A stretch of DNA of 64,000 nucleotides, taken from assembly GCA_026874595.1 (NCBI GenBank), contig CM049316.1:25439839-25503838 (forward strand), written 5' to 3'. Position numbers and translations under genes: made by a program. Positions 11,893 through 22,521 of the stretch are shown here, in pieces. Every line of letters begins with the position of its first letter. The first letter of the stretch is position 1. The notes below the pieces were generated by a model. It saw only the letters and a program-made list of their open reading frames with translations. It was not told where the DNA came from and ran no database searches. Origin of the DNA: Sipunculus nudus (taxonomy: Eukaryota; Annelida; Sipuncula; Golfingiida; Sipunculidae).

Positions 11893-12117
11893 GTTTGCGA
11901 AAATCGAAGATTTCCGGCAAGCAACAAACAGACAAACAAACATACGCGGGTGATGAACATGCTTGCCGAATCTTTGATTCCGGCAAGCAACAAACATACG
12001 CGGGTGATGAACATGCTTGCCGAATCTTTGATTCCGGCAAGCAACAAACAGACAAACAGACAAACAGACATACGCAACTGACCAATATGCTTGCCGAAAT
12101 CTTTGATTCCGGCAAGC
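11893..12117 (-). repeat. Four tandem 5' hairpin modules
   Basis: Near-palindromes lie at 11893-11922, 11961-11988, 12015-12042 and 12089-12117. Each pairs GCTTGCCGGAATC with a near-complement across a 2-4-nt loop. Between them lie a 20-nt linker (CATACGCGGGTGATGAACAT type) and CAAACAGACAAACA tracts. The outermost hairpin forms the 5' end of array 1. The resemblance to direct repeats with spacers is explained by repeated modules, not by CRISPR. Confidence 0.75.
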
Positions 12118-13545
12118 AATGAACTAAGGCAGCAGCAATTTTCTATTGTAGTTTTTTGGTGCTTGGCGAGTCACTAGATTGGTCTGATTGTTCTGTTATT
12201 ACAAATATTATTTAGAAGGCGGCTGGAAGAGCATATTCTCTAGCAACCTTCATACTATCTAGCCTCTGACACATTCAGAGACCATGATTCACCGAGCCGC
12301 TCTGGTCTCTATTTCGTGGATAATCAACACGACTGCAATCTCAACTGTCAGTCAAATCCACTAATGTAAATAGCGAACTGTTCTTACGCGGCCTGAATAA
12401 AAATGCTTGCATGCACTAGAAACGGGACAGCTTTATATGGCCTTATGGAATTGGTCAGATTCTCGATTAATGCAAAACGCTTTATAACACCAGACCTGCT
12501 CCGACAGTCCCGTAGAACAAATGAGTCATTCGGTTTGTTCAATTAACTTGCTCATTATTAATGAAATAGACGCCTAAACGGCTCGCTGAACTAAGGTCTC
12601 TGAAAACGTAGCAGCAAGAGGCTTGACGGAATGAAGATGTCACTCGCTAGAGCCTTGCTTACAGAAGCTACGTTCCGCCTCATCTGAACTAAGCTCACTG
12701 ATCTAGTGTGCCTTATAATTTGTGCAGGTGCTTGTAGTGGGCTAGTCTTAATTAACCACATTAATGAACAAAGACACGCCAATCATGTGCCAATCATGCG
12801 ACTTACAACAGGATAATCAAGGGCAGTTGGCATACGTGATTCGCTTCATTAATTCCACATCATGGAATTGGATTACGCCTTTATTATCAGAAAGTGGTCG
12901 TGTTTTGGATCTAATGATTGACTATGAATATTAGACGTGGTGGAGAACACGTGTTCTTAAATGTTGCTTGATCTCTTTAACTCATCACTGCCCCTTTTAA
13001 TAAAGTAATTCTCTGTTTTTTTAGTGTTCATGGCGTTTCTTAGAGGGTTTGAAACTTATGTTGATAATTGCATTTTCAAATAAATTTTGAATAAAGTTTT
13101 CGCTTTTACACCGATATTGAAATTATCAGGCTTGTTCGAATGAAAATTTACCACCTTACAGGTATTTCAAATCGGTAGTTACGTTTCACTCACCACTTCA
13201 AGGGAAACCCAGCAATATGTGACCATGGAAAAAATAATAAATATCCGTCTATATTTTATAATATTTAATATTTTCACATATTCCCAGACATATCTTATTG
13301 TTTCGGTGTTCAATCGTAGCCAATTTTCCCCAAAGAGGGAAATTACGGCTTGGTTCTGTAATGAATAAGCAACCCTTGTTAATCAAAGGTGAACCTACAC
13401 ATTATTGTTTAACCATTTTATTATGTTTTTTTTTATTTCAATTAAGGGGCCGTCATACCATTTCCATTTTACTCAGTTGGAATGTCCCGTAAGACTTTAA
13501 ACATTCAAATATAACACCTTTCTAATATCCTTCAAATTTATATAT
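12118..13545. other. Intergenic DNA between array 1 and the TRIM
   Basis: Unique-looking sequence. Homeodomain-type AATTAA and ATTAAT words cluster at about 12540-12860, which might mark a regulatory segment, but this is weak. No exon is recognisable. Confidence 0.45.
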
Positions 13546-13702
13546 TGTTACGGTGTGACATAAAAGCGGACCGAACTGTCTCGCTAGTGAAGCTTGCTTT
13601 TCTAGCGAAGCGGTTGGGACGCCGGACTTTTACGCCACCGACCTGGGTGCGAAACCGGGATCGGCCCAGGATTTTTCCCCTCAACAATTTGTCTTCGTAA
13701 CA
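13546..13702 (+). repeat. TRIM left LTR with Pol III A box
   Basis: 157 bp, TGTTAC to GTAACA. TAGCGAAGCGGT at 13603-13614 matches the Pol III A box (TRGCNNAGYNGG) at 11 of 12 positions. The B-box position reads GGTGCGAAACC and is degenerate. The middle looks tRNA-derived (GACGCCGGACTTTTACGCC resembles an anticodon arm). Confidence 0.75.
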
Positions 13703-13705
13703 AAA

Positions 13706-13723
13706 TGGGGGCTCGTCCGGGAT
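13706..13723 (+). promoter_or_regulatory. Primer-binding site for tRNA-Pro
   Basis: TGGGGGCTCGTCCGGGAT lies 3 nt downstream of the left LTR. It is complementary to the 3' end of tRNA-Pro including the CCA, the site where reverse transcription of the minus strand would start. Confidence 0.85.
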
Positions 13724-13810
13724 GACGGTTAAACTTTGTGGCCCAGGGAATAAGCTCACCAAAGTGTGACTCCTGGGATAGTTAGTCTTGTTCTGATAGC
13801 AGAACGCACT

Positions 13811-13820
13811 AAAGAGGGGG
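13811..13820 (+). promoter_or_regulatory. Polypurine tract of the TRIM
   Basis: AAAGAGGGGG sits 2 nt before the right LTR, the usual position of the plus-strand primer. Confidence 0.75.
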
Positions 13821-13822
13821 TG

Positions 13823-13934
13823 TGTTACGGGGTGACATAAAAGCGGTTTGGACGCCGGACTTGTGCGCCACCGACCTGGGTTCGACTCCTAGACAAGCCC
13901 AGGATTTTTCCCCTAAAAAATTGTCTTCGTAACA
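13823..13934 (+). repeat. TRIM right LTR with Pol III B box
   Basis: 112 bp. It is shorter than the left LTR because a 45-bp segment between two AGCGG words is missing, as expected from deletion between short direct repeats. The deletion removes the A box. GGTTCGACTCC at 13879-13889 is a perfect B box (GGTTCGANTCC). Confidence 0.75.
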
Positions 13935-14619
13935 ATATTCTTGTTCTGTTAATATTCTGTTTAGGTTATTTGAAAATATATTTTTCAAAATTATTGCCTC
14001 GCGAATTTTTTTTATTTTGAGTTCCTGTTGAAATATTCCCACTTTCAGCTCCAGCCGCTCGGACATAACTTTCAAGAAAATAAAATAACATAAATTTTAT
14101 TAGAGCATGAGCCTTTACCCGGTAACTTCTCGAAAATTTACTTTTACCATACCTCCCCCTCAAAATAAAATATAAAAAACAGTTGCAGTTATGGCCGGTT
14201 CACTTGTAAGGACGGTCTTTTATACATATAGATCAATGGGTTTATCGAAATTGCTTGATACAAAAAGTATAATCCTTAATAAGGTTCTGAACGAAACCAA
14301 TGAATAAAAGCCTTTCATATTATGTCCGTTAGAAACTATTATATTAATTTGTATATTAATTCGTCATCAAAGTCACGGTATGTGAATATTGTGCTTATCG
14401 GATACCCCTTATCATAATGGAGAATTATGTATTGGCCTCGTCAATATTACCATTTATAACACTGATTTTCCCGTTGACTTTCCCTGAAACTTCATTGAGT
14501 AGAAATCTGCATTATATGAGTGCAAACTCCGCTGCGTGGGGTTCTTATTTTTGGATGCTCCTCAACCCGTGTTTGCATTCACTTATCATTCATGTGAACT
14601 AAACATCTCTGTATATTCC
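13935..14619. other. Intergenic DNA, no gene seen
   Basis: Low-GC sequence between the TRIM and a family C copy. Nothing supported. Confidence 0.5.
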
Positions 14620-14825
14620 TTAATAATGATGAGATTCCTTAATCTGGGTCATGTGCTGGATCCACACCAAATTCGAACCATTTCGTCATTGGCCGAAATG
14701 TCCTTAAAATGTCATGCGATTCGTGCGATTCGTGCGTGAGTTATGTTGTGGACAATCACACATACAAATACACATACGCACAAACACACAAACACAGGGG
14801 GAACACATACCATCATGGCGGAGGC
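14620..14825 (-). mobile_element. Family C Helentron-like fragment, 3' truncated
   Basis: On the minus strand it starts TTATTGCCTCCGCCATGATG and runs through a (TGTGTTT)-rich tract to GGTGTGGATCC(A)GCACATGA near 14640. The latter word also occurs in the copy at 50651. The 3' end with its GGCGGAGGC and hairpin is missing. A CA-rich tract at 14758-14800 is part of the element. Confidence 0.55.
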
Positions 14826-15149
14826 AATAACCTTCCACATTTACTGTTGATTCCTACCTGTTTGGTACTTTTTTCTTTTATGCTCTGTTAGTTGTAATAT
14901 CGTTTGTCAAGTTTCTGCGCATTTCTAATAATAGGACTCGTCCTTTGTTTTTGTCAATTTCTTATGTATCTAATCTTATGTATTAAATAGTATTGTGAAT
15001 GCCATCATTTTCATGGGCTCGTCCCCTGTCTTTCATGCGTGTCTGACACATTGGTGCATAGTTACTTGAAGAAGGGGGAACATACATAAATTCCCATGCC
15101 ATTAAAACTGTTTGAGCCTTGTGCATTCCTGTATTGATCTATATGATTG
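14826..15149. other. Intergenic DNA, no gene seen
   Basis: AT-rich sequence with no recognised element or gene. Confidence 0.5.
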
Positions 15150-15645
15150 GCGATCGATCCTTGCAGGAAAGAATTGAAATTTGCCGCACTATTGAGACAG
15201 TTGTGTTTTGGGTTGACATGCTTGCAATCTTCATACTTAACATGTGTATATACGGGAAAGTGACCACCAGGTGTGAAATGGTATACCCTTGAAGATATAT
15301 CGTTTTTGGGATTGGTGTCAAAATTAAATTACGAGTAGTCACCGGTGATGGTGTTACACATGCAGCCGCTGTCAACAGCGGAATACTTGAGTGGATTGCA
15401 ATCGATCCTTGCAGGAAATAATTGAAATTTGCCGCACTATTGAGACAGGTGTGTTTTGGGTTGACATGCTTGCAATCTTCATACTTAACATGTGTATATA
15501 TGGGAAAATGACCACCAGGTGTGAAATGGTATACCCTTGAAGATATATCGTTTTTGGGATTGGTGTCAAAATTAAATTACGAGTAGTCACCGGTGATGGT
15601 GTTACACATGCAGCCGCTGTCATCAGCGGAATACTTGAGTGGATT
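15150..15645. repeat. 248-bp tandem duplication
   Basis: Two units (about 15150-15397 and 15398-15645) differ at only a few positions, so the duplication is recent. Each unit starts near GATCGATCCTTGCAGGAAA and ends near the small hairpin CCGCTGTCAACAGCGG (or its variant) and TACTTGAGTGGATTGC. A minus-strand frame crosses each unit, but it shows no domain. Confidence 0.85.
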
Positions 15646-16155
15646 GCATTAATAATGCATTCATAGTGTTAAGAGTTATTTCTACATGTATTGGAACACC
15701 TGCCTTGTCCCCTTGTAACACTCTTTTTTTTACAAGTATTTATTATTCAAAAACAAATACGCCCATACATATATAAGTACAAGAGACAAATATAAAAAGA
15801 TAGAAAATACATAAACATATGACATACAGCAAGACATGAAAACAGAAATGCAGGTCTAGAATTTATACACATTCGTATAATTTAAAGTTATTCTCCCTAA
15901 AAATTGTCTATTTTTATGCAGATATTTATTTTCAGAAAGAAAACAAAACAAATTTTCTAATGATCTAGTTATGTTTTGTATACATGTACTCATATAGCAT
16001 TAATTTAGTAGTATGGTAATCAATCAAGTGATTGGCTGATAAATGGTTTCCATAATATTTCATGGTAACCGAGTTTACCTATATAACTTGCCATTTTTTC
16101 TTAACGTAATAAAAATTTTACTCCATTAACTTATAATACTGTTCCTTTACACATT

Positions 16156-16158
<3 letters not shown>
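15646..16158. other. Intergenic DNA, no gene seen
   Basis: AT-rich stretch with no recognisable exon. It may contain the 3' part of an old retroposon, but I cannot support that. Confidence 0.4.

Positions 16159-16224
<66 letters not shown>
16159..16224. repeat. (TA)n microsatellite
   Basis: Pure alternating TA. Confidence 0.95.
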
Positions 16225-16229
<5 letters not shown>

Positions 16230-16378
16230 TTAACAAATAGTATAATTTTATCTAATAATCTGTTAGAACTCTTGTTCATGTATATTATTTTGGCAGAAAA
16301 TACACTGCATAAAGTGGGGGTTAGTTGTCGTATCAAAGAAGATTCGACATGTCTCATTTTATAATATGATTTAGACAG

Positions 16379-18258
16379 AAACATGTTTAAAACATCTTTT
16401 TAGTCGTGACATGCTTCAACATGTTTGACACACGTTTTAAACATGTTTCGCTCCTAATCAAATCGAACGGGTGGGCTTTTGCGGTGTTTTAACGGACATT
16501 TGATGACGGAAACACGCGGTTAATGGAACAGATTGAAGGAAAAGCTATAGTACAGTGGAAAACTGCCTGTGATTCGATATGGAAGGAATACGGAATGGTC
16601 AGTGGACGAAGTCGTAGCATGGGCTCAACGCATGGAAGAAGCTGCATACAGACTGAAAGGTGAATTACCGGTGTTCACTCCAAACACCTCTATTATAACT
16701 CAGTCATAACCATTGAACTGACTGATAATGTATTAAATGACGAATACATGCATGGCAAACATTTGAAACAAATACATGTACTATATCTTTGTTTTCAGCT
16801 GCTTATAACTCAGTATATGTCAACTGAGACCCAGGGGCAACTGAAGGTTGGGCTCACTGTTACACCAAGGGACAAATGCCCTTCCAGGTATCCACAATAT
16901 CCAGAAGAGGGGATTTTCACTAAGGGATTTGTGAGAAAAAAATTACGCTTTTCCTTCTTTCTAGGCTTGAGTCAAGTACAAGATATCTCTATCACAGTAC
17001 ACATAGGCTTTTTTAGAATTTTAATGTACAAATACAAGTACATGATTTTTCAATGCACTCGAGAACAAGTACAAGGGTATTTACTTAAGCACAAGTGATA
17101 AGTGCTTTTTATTGTGGAAAATAAGATAAACAAATTATTCTGAGTATTTGTTTGTGTGTATTTTACCAATATTTTAAACACAGTCATATGTTTGTAGTCT
17201 GCACTATTGATATGTATTGATTAATTGTAAATAATTTATAGTTTGCATAATACTTTAATTGATTTACCTTAACAGCCTAATGAAACCCCTCTTGGGTTAA
17301 ATTTGCATTCCTGTGATGCAATAGGAATTGTACAAATCTTCTCTGTTTAACATGACATTACCAATCTATTCAATATTCCAATAAAAGGAATTATTTAAAA
17401 TGTCTAATTCACTCAATATTCTTAAAAGACAACTTAAAGATAAATCCTGCATGGTAAAATTTTCTCAAACCATAAACAGAACAGTGGTATAGTTATTATG
17501 ATTTTTCATGCCATTATGATTTTAACCCATTTCATGTGACAAAGGAGACTGGCAGTATCTTCCAATTTACTGTACCGTGATACCAATATGTTCCTGCAGA
17601 CCTGCTCATTTCTGTATAAAGGTATATTTTGTTTGATGTCATTGGTTTACATTATAAGATAAAAAGATTGAAATTCTCACCTGTTATAATTAATATATAT
17701 TAGCATCTTCCATAATAAACTTTTCAGGTATTATGAAGCTCTTTAAATATATCATGATATGGTAGATCACAGAACCCTCCAGTGCCTCTGTTTTCACAGG
17801 AGGGCAAAGCATGCTCACTCCATACACCTTAGGGGGCTTTTCTTTAAATCCTTATTTTTGGCATACATTATATATTTAAATATGACTTGCTGAGAGAAAA
17901 TTGATAAGCAGTGATGAACTGTTGAAGTTTTTCATTTATTTAACATCTGAGAAGAGGATGGATGAGATTTGAAAACATGTTTCTAAAATGGAACAAAAAG
18001 GTGTTTCAAGATATAAAGAAGTTTCAGGTTGAAACAGGTTTATTTGTATTTAAAACGTGTTTAGAAATGTTTTGCTGGAAAACATGTTTCAATATCCAAC
18101 ATGTGAAAATTAACGTGTTTCAAATAAACCGTTTCGAAGGAAACAGTTTTGAAACGCGCGTAAAAGTAAAACATGTTTAAGTTGAATTTGAAATATGTTT
18201 ACAGCTATTTGAAACACTATTTACGGTGAAATATGTTGAGAATATTATGACGTGTTTA
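16379..18258. repeat. Region edged by AAACATGTTT palindromes
   Basis: The 10-bp palindrome AAACATGTTT occurs perfectly at 16379-16388, 16439-16448, 17973-17982, 18080-18089 and 18169-18178. Many near variants (ACGTGTTT, AACATGTG, GGTGTTTC) crowd 17970-18258. The clusters edge about 1.5 kb of otherwise plain sequence. This pattern resembles subterminal transposase-binding repeats of a DNA transposon. The word also fits the p53-family half-site RRRCWWGYYY. No transposase is visible. Confidence 0.45.
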
Positions 18259-18699
18259 AACAAGTGAGCCATGGGTCATGACGCTCAGCTGACTGGGAAG
18301 AGATTCGCAAAAGGAAATTTTATCATCAGAATGGTAGTATATACCCATTAAAATGAAGCATCAAACAGATTAACCAACAGGCCAAGATTAAGTCTGTATT
18401 TATATATCTCAAAAATAGAGAAAAAAATGTGTAAACCAAAAACTAGAATACGGGTAGCCGACAAGTGACTACGTGTATCCACCAAAATCAGAGTGGAACG
18501 GGTGAAGTGAGGCATGGATTGAGTGGCAAGGGGAAATAGAGTGAGGTATGTTGCATATTGGCATGGATGTCTGCAGCCTAAATGTGTATGTAGGTTGTGC
18601 CACCTACCGCAAATCCAGAAAGCTGTCCAAGTTGTATACATATGCGAAATTTTAGGCAGAAAAGTCAAACCACTACATGCATATGAGTGATTTTAGCCC

Positions 18700-20215
18700 A
18701 CGGCAGACAAACAGACAGACACTATGCAAAAATGGTTGCAGGTGGCCCCTCCAGTTTTGTGTATGATAAAGACCTATGTGAGATCTAAACACATGCACAA
18801 TTTTGGCTAGCGCCAGATCGGCCCTCTGACATTATGGCCAGATCACCGGCTTGCCAGAGTGCCTGGACATCTAACTATGAGGATCGCCCAATGAGGATGC
18901 AAATATTTTCGTCATTTTTGACAACGCCTCATTGCTTACAAGTATCGTGTCACTTCAAATAAACCCACTGGACCTTTTAATAAGTTTCTTATCTCTCCAA
19001 CGACACCTACCATGTGTGTGAAATATTCCGTTATAACCCAATATATTCGTATATTGTTCTGCATGTACGGGAGATTTCTGCCTGTAGTCTGCCTGATGAC
19101 TGTATGCGGAGATACGGTTATAAAGCGTGGCGTGGACTTGCAGGGCGGTTCTAAATTTGGCTTGTGTCACGACTCAGTAAGGGGTCCCAACTGAGTCGTG
19201 TTTGTCACGGCTAAATTTTGGCCCAATCAGTGAAATGGTTCCTGAGATATGAGCTTGGATGTGTGCGGCGTTAACTAGAATGTAGGTGGCGCCATCTGTC
19301 ATAAAATCAAGAAAGCTGTCCAGGATGTATAAACCTGCAAAATTTTAGGCAGTTATGTCAAACCACTACAGAGAAATGAGTGACTTTAGGCCACGGCAGG
19401 CAAACAGACAGACGCTGCGCAAAATGTGCAAAAATGGTTGCAGGTGGCCCCTCAAGTTTTGTGTGTGATAAAGACCTATGTTAGGTCTATACACATGCAA
19501 AATTTTGGCCCAATCGTTACAACGGTTCCCAAGATATGAGCTTGGATGTCTGCAGCTTAAACTAGAATGTAGGTGGCGCCACCTGTCATAAAATCAAGAA
19601 AGCTATATGTATAAAACTGCGAAATTTTAGACAGATATGTCAAACCACTGCCGAGATATGAGTGACATTATCCCACGGCAGACAAACAGACGGATGCTGT
19701 GCAAAAATGGTTGCAGTTGCGCCACCAGTTTTGCGTATGATAAAGAGCTATGTGAGATCTATACACATGCAAAATTTTGGCCCAATCGGTCAAACGGTTC
19801 CCGAGATATGAGCTTGGATGTTATCAGCGTGAACGTGAATGAAGGTGGTGCCACCTGTCATAAAATCAAGAAAGCTATCCAGGATGTATACGCATGCCGA
19901 ATTTCAGGTGAATTAATCAATTCACTGCAGAGATATGAGTGATTTTAACCCAAGGCAGATTAACAGATGGACACTGTGCAAACATGGTTACAGGTGGCGC
20001 CATCATTTTTTGTGTATGTTATAAAGCTATCCAAGGGCTACATTTGTATAAATTTTATTTCCTGATCGGTCAAACGGTTCCCTAGATATGAGCTTGGATG
20101 TCATCAGCGTCAACGTGAATGTAGGTAGCGCCACCTGTCATAAAATCAAGAAAGCTATCCAGGATGTATACGCATGCCGAATTTCAGGTGAATTAGTCAA
20201 TTCACTGCAGAGATA
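18700..20215 (-). repeat. 274-bp tandem repeats of family B
   Basis: The segment around ATGGTTGCAG(G/T)TG recurs at about 18733, 19436, 19709 and 19983. The last three are spaced 273-274 bp. Units share ACGGCAGACAAACAGA, CAAAATTTTGGCCC, GAGATATGAGCTTGGATGT and GGTGGCGCCACCTGTC (with variants). The first two copies are separated by unrelated sequence (about 18830-19230). Confidence 0.75.
19168..19200. repeat. Perfect 11-bp stem hairpin
   Basis: CACGACTCAGT at 19168-19178 and its exact complement ACTGAGTCGTG at 19190-19200 enclose an 11-nt loop. It lies in the segment that interrupts the 274-bp array. The stem contains a GACTCAG (AP-1-like) word. Role unknown. Confidence 0.7.
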
Positions 20216-20469
20216 CGAGATATGAGGTTCCCGAGATTTGAGGATTTATGTGTGGAAACAGACGCACAAATAGACGCTGGGCAGAGAGGAAAGGTCAGAG
20301 GTCAACGCAAATTGGTTAGGCACCAGTTCACATGTGACCCGATAATTGGTGTAAGTTTAGGAAAAATCGGTCCATTAGTCTCAGAGGAGTTCTCCGGAAA
20401 GATCACGGCGGCGGCGGAGGAACCCGGTCAAAAACATAGTATCCGCAAAACTTCGTTTTGGCGGATACA

Positions 20470-22440
20470 AAAATACAGGTGGCTCCACCAGTCTGCAGAA
20501 ACTAATAAAAACACTTTATGATCAATATCCATGCAAAGAATTATGGTGATCTCCGCATTAGTTGTCCAGATACTTCAGCTTTTGTATCAAATTGTCCATT
20601 ATTCTGAGGGATACTTCGGAGTCCTATAGCTTGAAGGATATGGGTAACATAGACCTAATATCAAGTTTCTACAGGCACTTTTCATGGGCCTCCTTGCATG
20701 ACAAGAATGAAGATTCTAGGTCCAGTTGTTGTGATTTGTACCCTGTTGATAGATAACAACATCTTTAAAGGTCTCAAAAATAGAGAAAATAGTTCGTAAA
20801 AAATTGAAAAAAATAGAGGTGGCGCACCCAGTCTGCAGAAACTGATGGAACATCTCATGATCAATGTGTATGCCGAAAATCATGACCATCAGTGTTGTAG
20901 TTATTGAGGTACTGCAGTTTTTGTATCAAATTTTCCATTATTCTTGGGGGTATATTGGAGCCATACAGCTTAAAGAATATTGGTAACAGAGACCTAATTT
21001 CAAGTTTCCATGGAGACTTTTCATGGGTCTCCCTGTGTGTCAAGAATGAAGATTCTAGGTCCAGTTTTTATGTTTTGTGCCCTGTTAACAGATGTTCATA
21101 TCTTTAAAGGTCTCAAAAATAGAGAAAAAATTCGTAAAAAATAACGAACAAATACAGGTGGTGCCACCAGTCATCAGAAACAGATGAAACACTCCATGAT
21201 CAATATCCATGCAAACAATTATGGTGATCTCTGCATTAGTTGTTCAGATACTTCAGCTTTTGTATCAATTTTTCCATTATTCTGAGCTGTACTTTGGAGT
21301 GCCATAGCTCAAAGGATATGGGTAACAGAGACCTAATTTCAGGTTTCCATGGAGACTTTTTATGGGTCTCCCTGAGTGTCAAGAATGAAGATTCTAGGTC
21401 CAGTCGTTACGATTTGTACCCTGTTGACAGATAACTACATCCTTAAAGGTCTCAAAAATAGAGAAAAAAAAATTGTGAACATTTGAAAAAAAATACAGGT
21501 GGCGCCACCAGTCTGCAGGAACTGATGGCACATCTCTTGATCAATATGTATGCCTAAAATCATGACTATCAGTGTCGTAGTTATTGAGATGTTGCACTTT
21601 GTTTTTATCAATCTATTATTCTTGGGGGTAATTGGGAGCCCCCAACAGCTCAAAGGATATGGGTAACAGAGACCTTATTTCATAATTCCATGGAGACCTT
21701 TCATGGACCTCTCAGTGTGTCAAGAATGAAGATTCTAGGTCCAGTCGTTAAGATTTGTGCCACGTTAACAGATGACAGCATCCTTAAAGGTCTCAAAAAT
21801 AGAGGAAAAAAATCGTAAAATATCGAACAATACAGATGAATCCACCAGTCTGCAGGAACTGATGATCATCTCATGATCAATATGTATGCCAAAACTCATG
21901 ACCATCAGTGATGTAGTTATAGAGATTTTGAAGTTTTTGTATGAAATTTTTTACTATTCTGGGGGGTATGTTGGGGCCCCATAGCTCAAAGGATATGGGT
22001 AACAGAGACCTAATTTCTGGTTTCTACGGAGACTTTTCATAGGTCTCTCAGTGTGTCGAGAATGAAGATTCTAGGTCCAGTCGTTAAGATTTGTGCCACG
22101 TTAACAGATGACAGCATCCTTAAAGGTCTCAAAAATAGAGAAAAAAACTTGTAAAAAAATCGAAAATATAGGTGGCGCCACCAGTCTGCAGGAACTGATG
22201 GAATATCTCATGATCAATATGTATGCCAAAAATCATGACCATTAGTCTAGTAGTTAATGAGATATTGAAGTTTTTATATGAAATTTTTTACTTTTCTTGG
22301 GGATACTTTGGGACCCCATAGCTCGAAGGATATGGGTAACGGAGACCTAATTTCTGGTTTCCAAGGAGATTTTTCAAGGACCACTCATAATACCAAGTTA
22401 CAAGGTTCTAGGTCCAGCGGTTACGATTTGTGCCTTGTTA
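20470..22440 (-). repeat. 340-bp tandem repeats with GGTGGCGCCACC
   Basis: Six units begin near 20475, 20815, 21156, 21496, 21833 and 22170. Each has an AGGTGGCGCCACCAGTCTGC-like start, CATGATCAATATGTATGCC, GGATATGGGTAACAGAGACC and AAGATTCTAGGTCCAG. The 12-bp palindrome GGTGGCGCCACC is perfect at 21498-21509 and 22171-22182, and also at 19572-19583 in the neighbouring array. Its AGGTGGCGC half resembles the core of insect CTCF motifs. No coding frame persists across units. Confidence 0.8.
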
Positions 22441-22521
22441 ACGGACAGACGGCCCGATGGCCGGACGGACGACGGACAAAGAGTGATCGCTATAGCTCAG
22501 ATGACTTACAGTCAGCTGAGC

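Larger units (their letters stand above)
7777..12117 (-). mobile_element. Helentron-like composite element, family A, array 1
   Basis: Read on the minus strand, the block begins at 12117 with GCTTGCCGGAATC, folded as a hairpin and preceded by ATT. It ends at 7777 with CCGGCAAGC, then the stem CGACC-TAT-GGTCG, then CTAG followed by a T run. The 5' inverted repeat is terminal while its 3' copy is internal and followed by a palindrome, which is the asymmetric arrangement described for Helentrons and their non-autonomous relatives. The interior is tandem cassettes carrying CTCF-like, X-box-like and AGGTCA motifs and CAGACAGACAAACA tracts. No Rep or helicase sequence is visible, so it would be non-autonomous. 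An internal second 3' end (9377-9405) shows that it is composite. Family assignment is inference from structure. Confidence 0.65.
13546..13934 (+). mobile_element. Miniature LTR retrotransposon (TRIM)
   Basis: Two direct terminal repeats both start TGTTACGG and end CGTAACA, giving the TG...CA ends of LTRs. Three bases after the left repeat is TGGGGGCTCGTCCGGGAT, which is complementary to the 3' end of tRNA-Pro and is a known primer-binding site in retroelements. AAAGAGGGGG lies just before the right repeat, where a polypurine tract is expected. ATAT flanks both sides as a 4-bp target duplication. The whole element is only 389 bp with an 85-bp body and no coding capacity, so it must be mobilised in trans. 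The LTRs also carry tRNA-like Pol III promoter boxes, which is unusual. Confidence 0.85.
18259..22521 (-). mobile_element. Family B Helentron-like element, long copy
   Basis: On the minus strand it starts at 22521 with GCTCAGCTGACT, loop GTA, then the near-complement AGTCATCTGAGC, a terminal hairpin. It ends at 18259 with CAGCTGAGCGTCATGACC, completing the palindrome TGACCCATGG(C)TCA and then CTTGTT. The inverted repeat is terminal at 5' and internal at 3', as in family A. Flanks are AAATTT-like T/A runs without a target duplication. A second copy with the same two ends lies at 34228-35464. The interior is two tandem-repeat arrays without coding capacity. Confidence 0.7.

Noticed and set aside
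11893-12122. CRISPR-like direct repeats with spacers
   Set aside because: The 28-30-bp repeats with spacers are hairpin modules of a eukaryotic transposon. Spacers are low-complexity CAGACAAACA tracts and repeat among themselves, and there are no cas genes.
13603-13900. A genuine tRNA gene
   Set aside because: The A and B boxes are in different LTR copies, the acceptor and anticodon stems do not close, and the segment lies inside a TRIM.
16596-16709. A frame reading WSVDEVVAW that recalls the start of a SAM domain
   Set aside because: The resemblance covers about nine residues and the downstream helices do not match. No splice context is supported.
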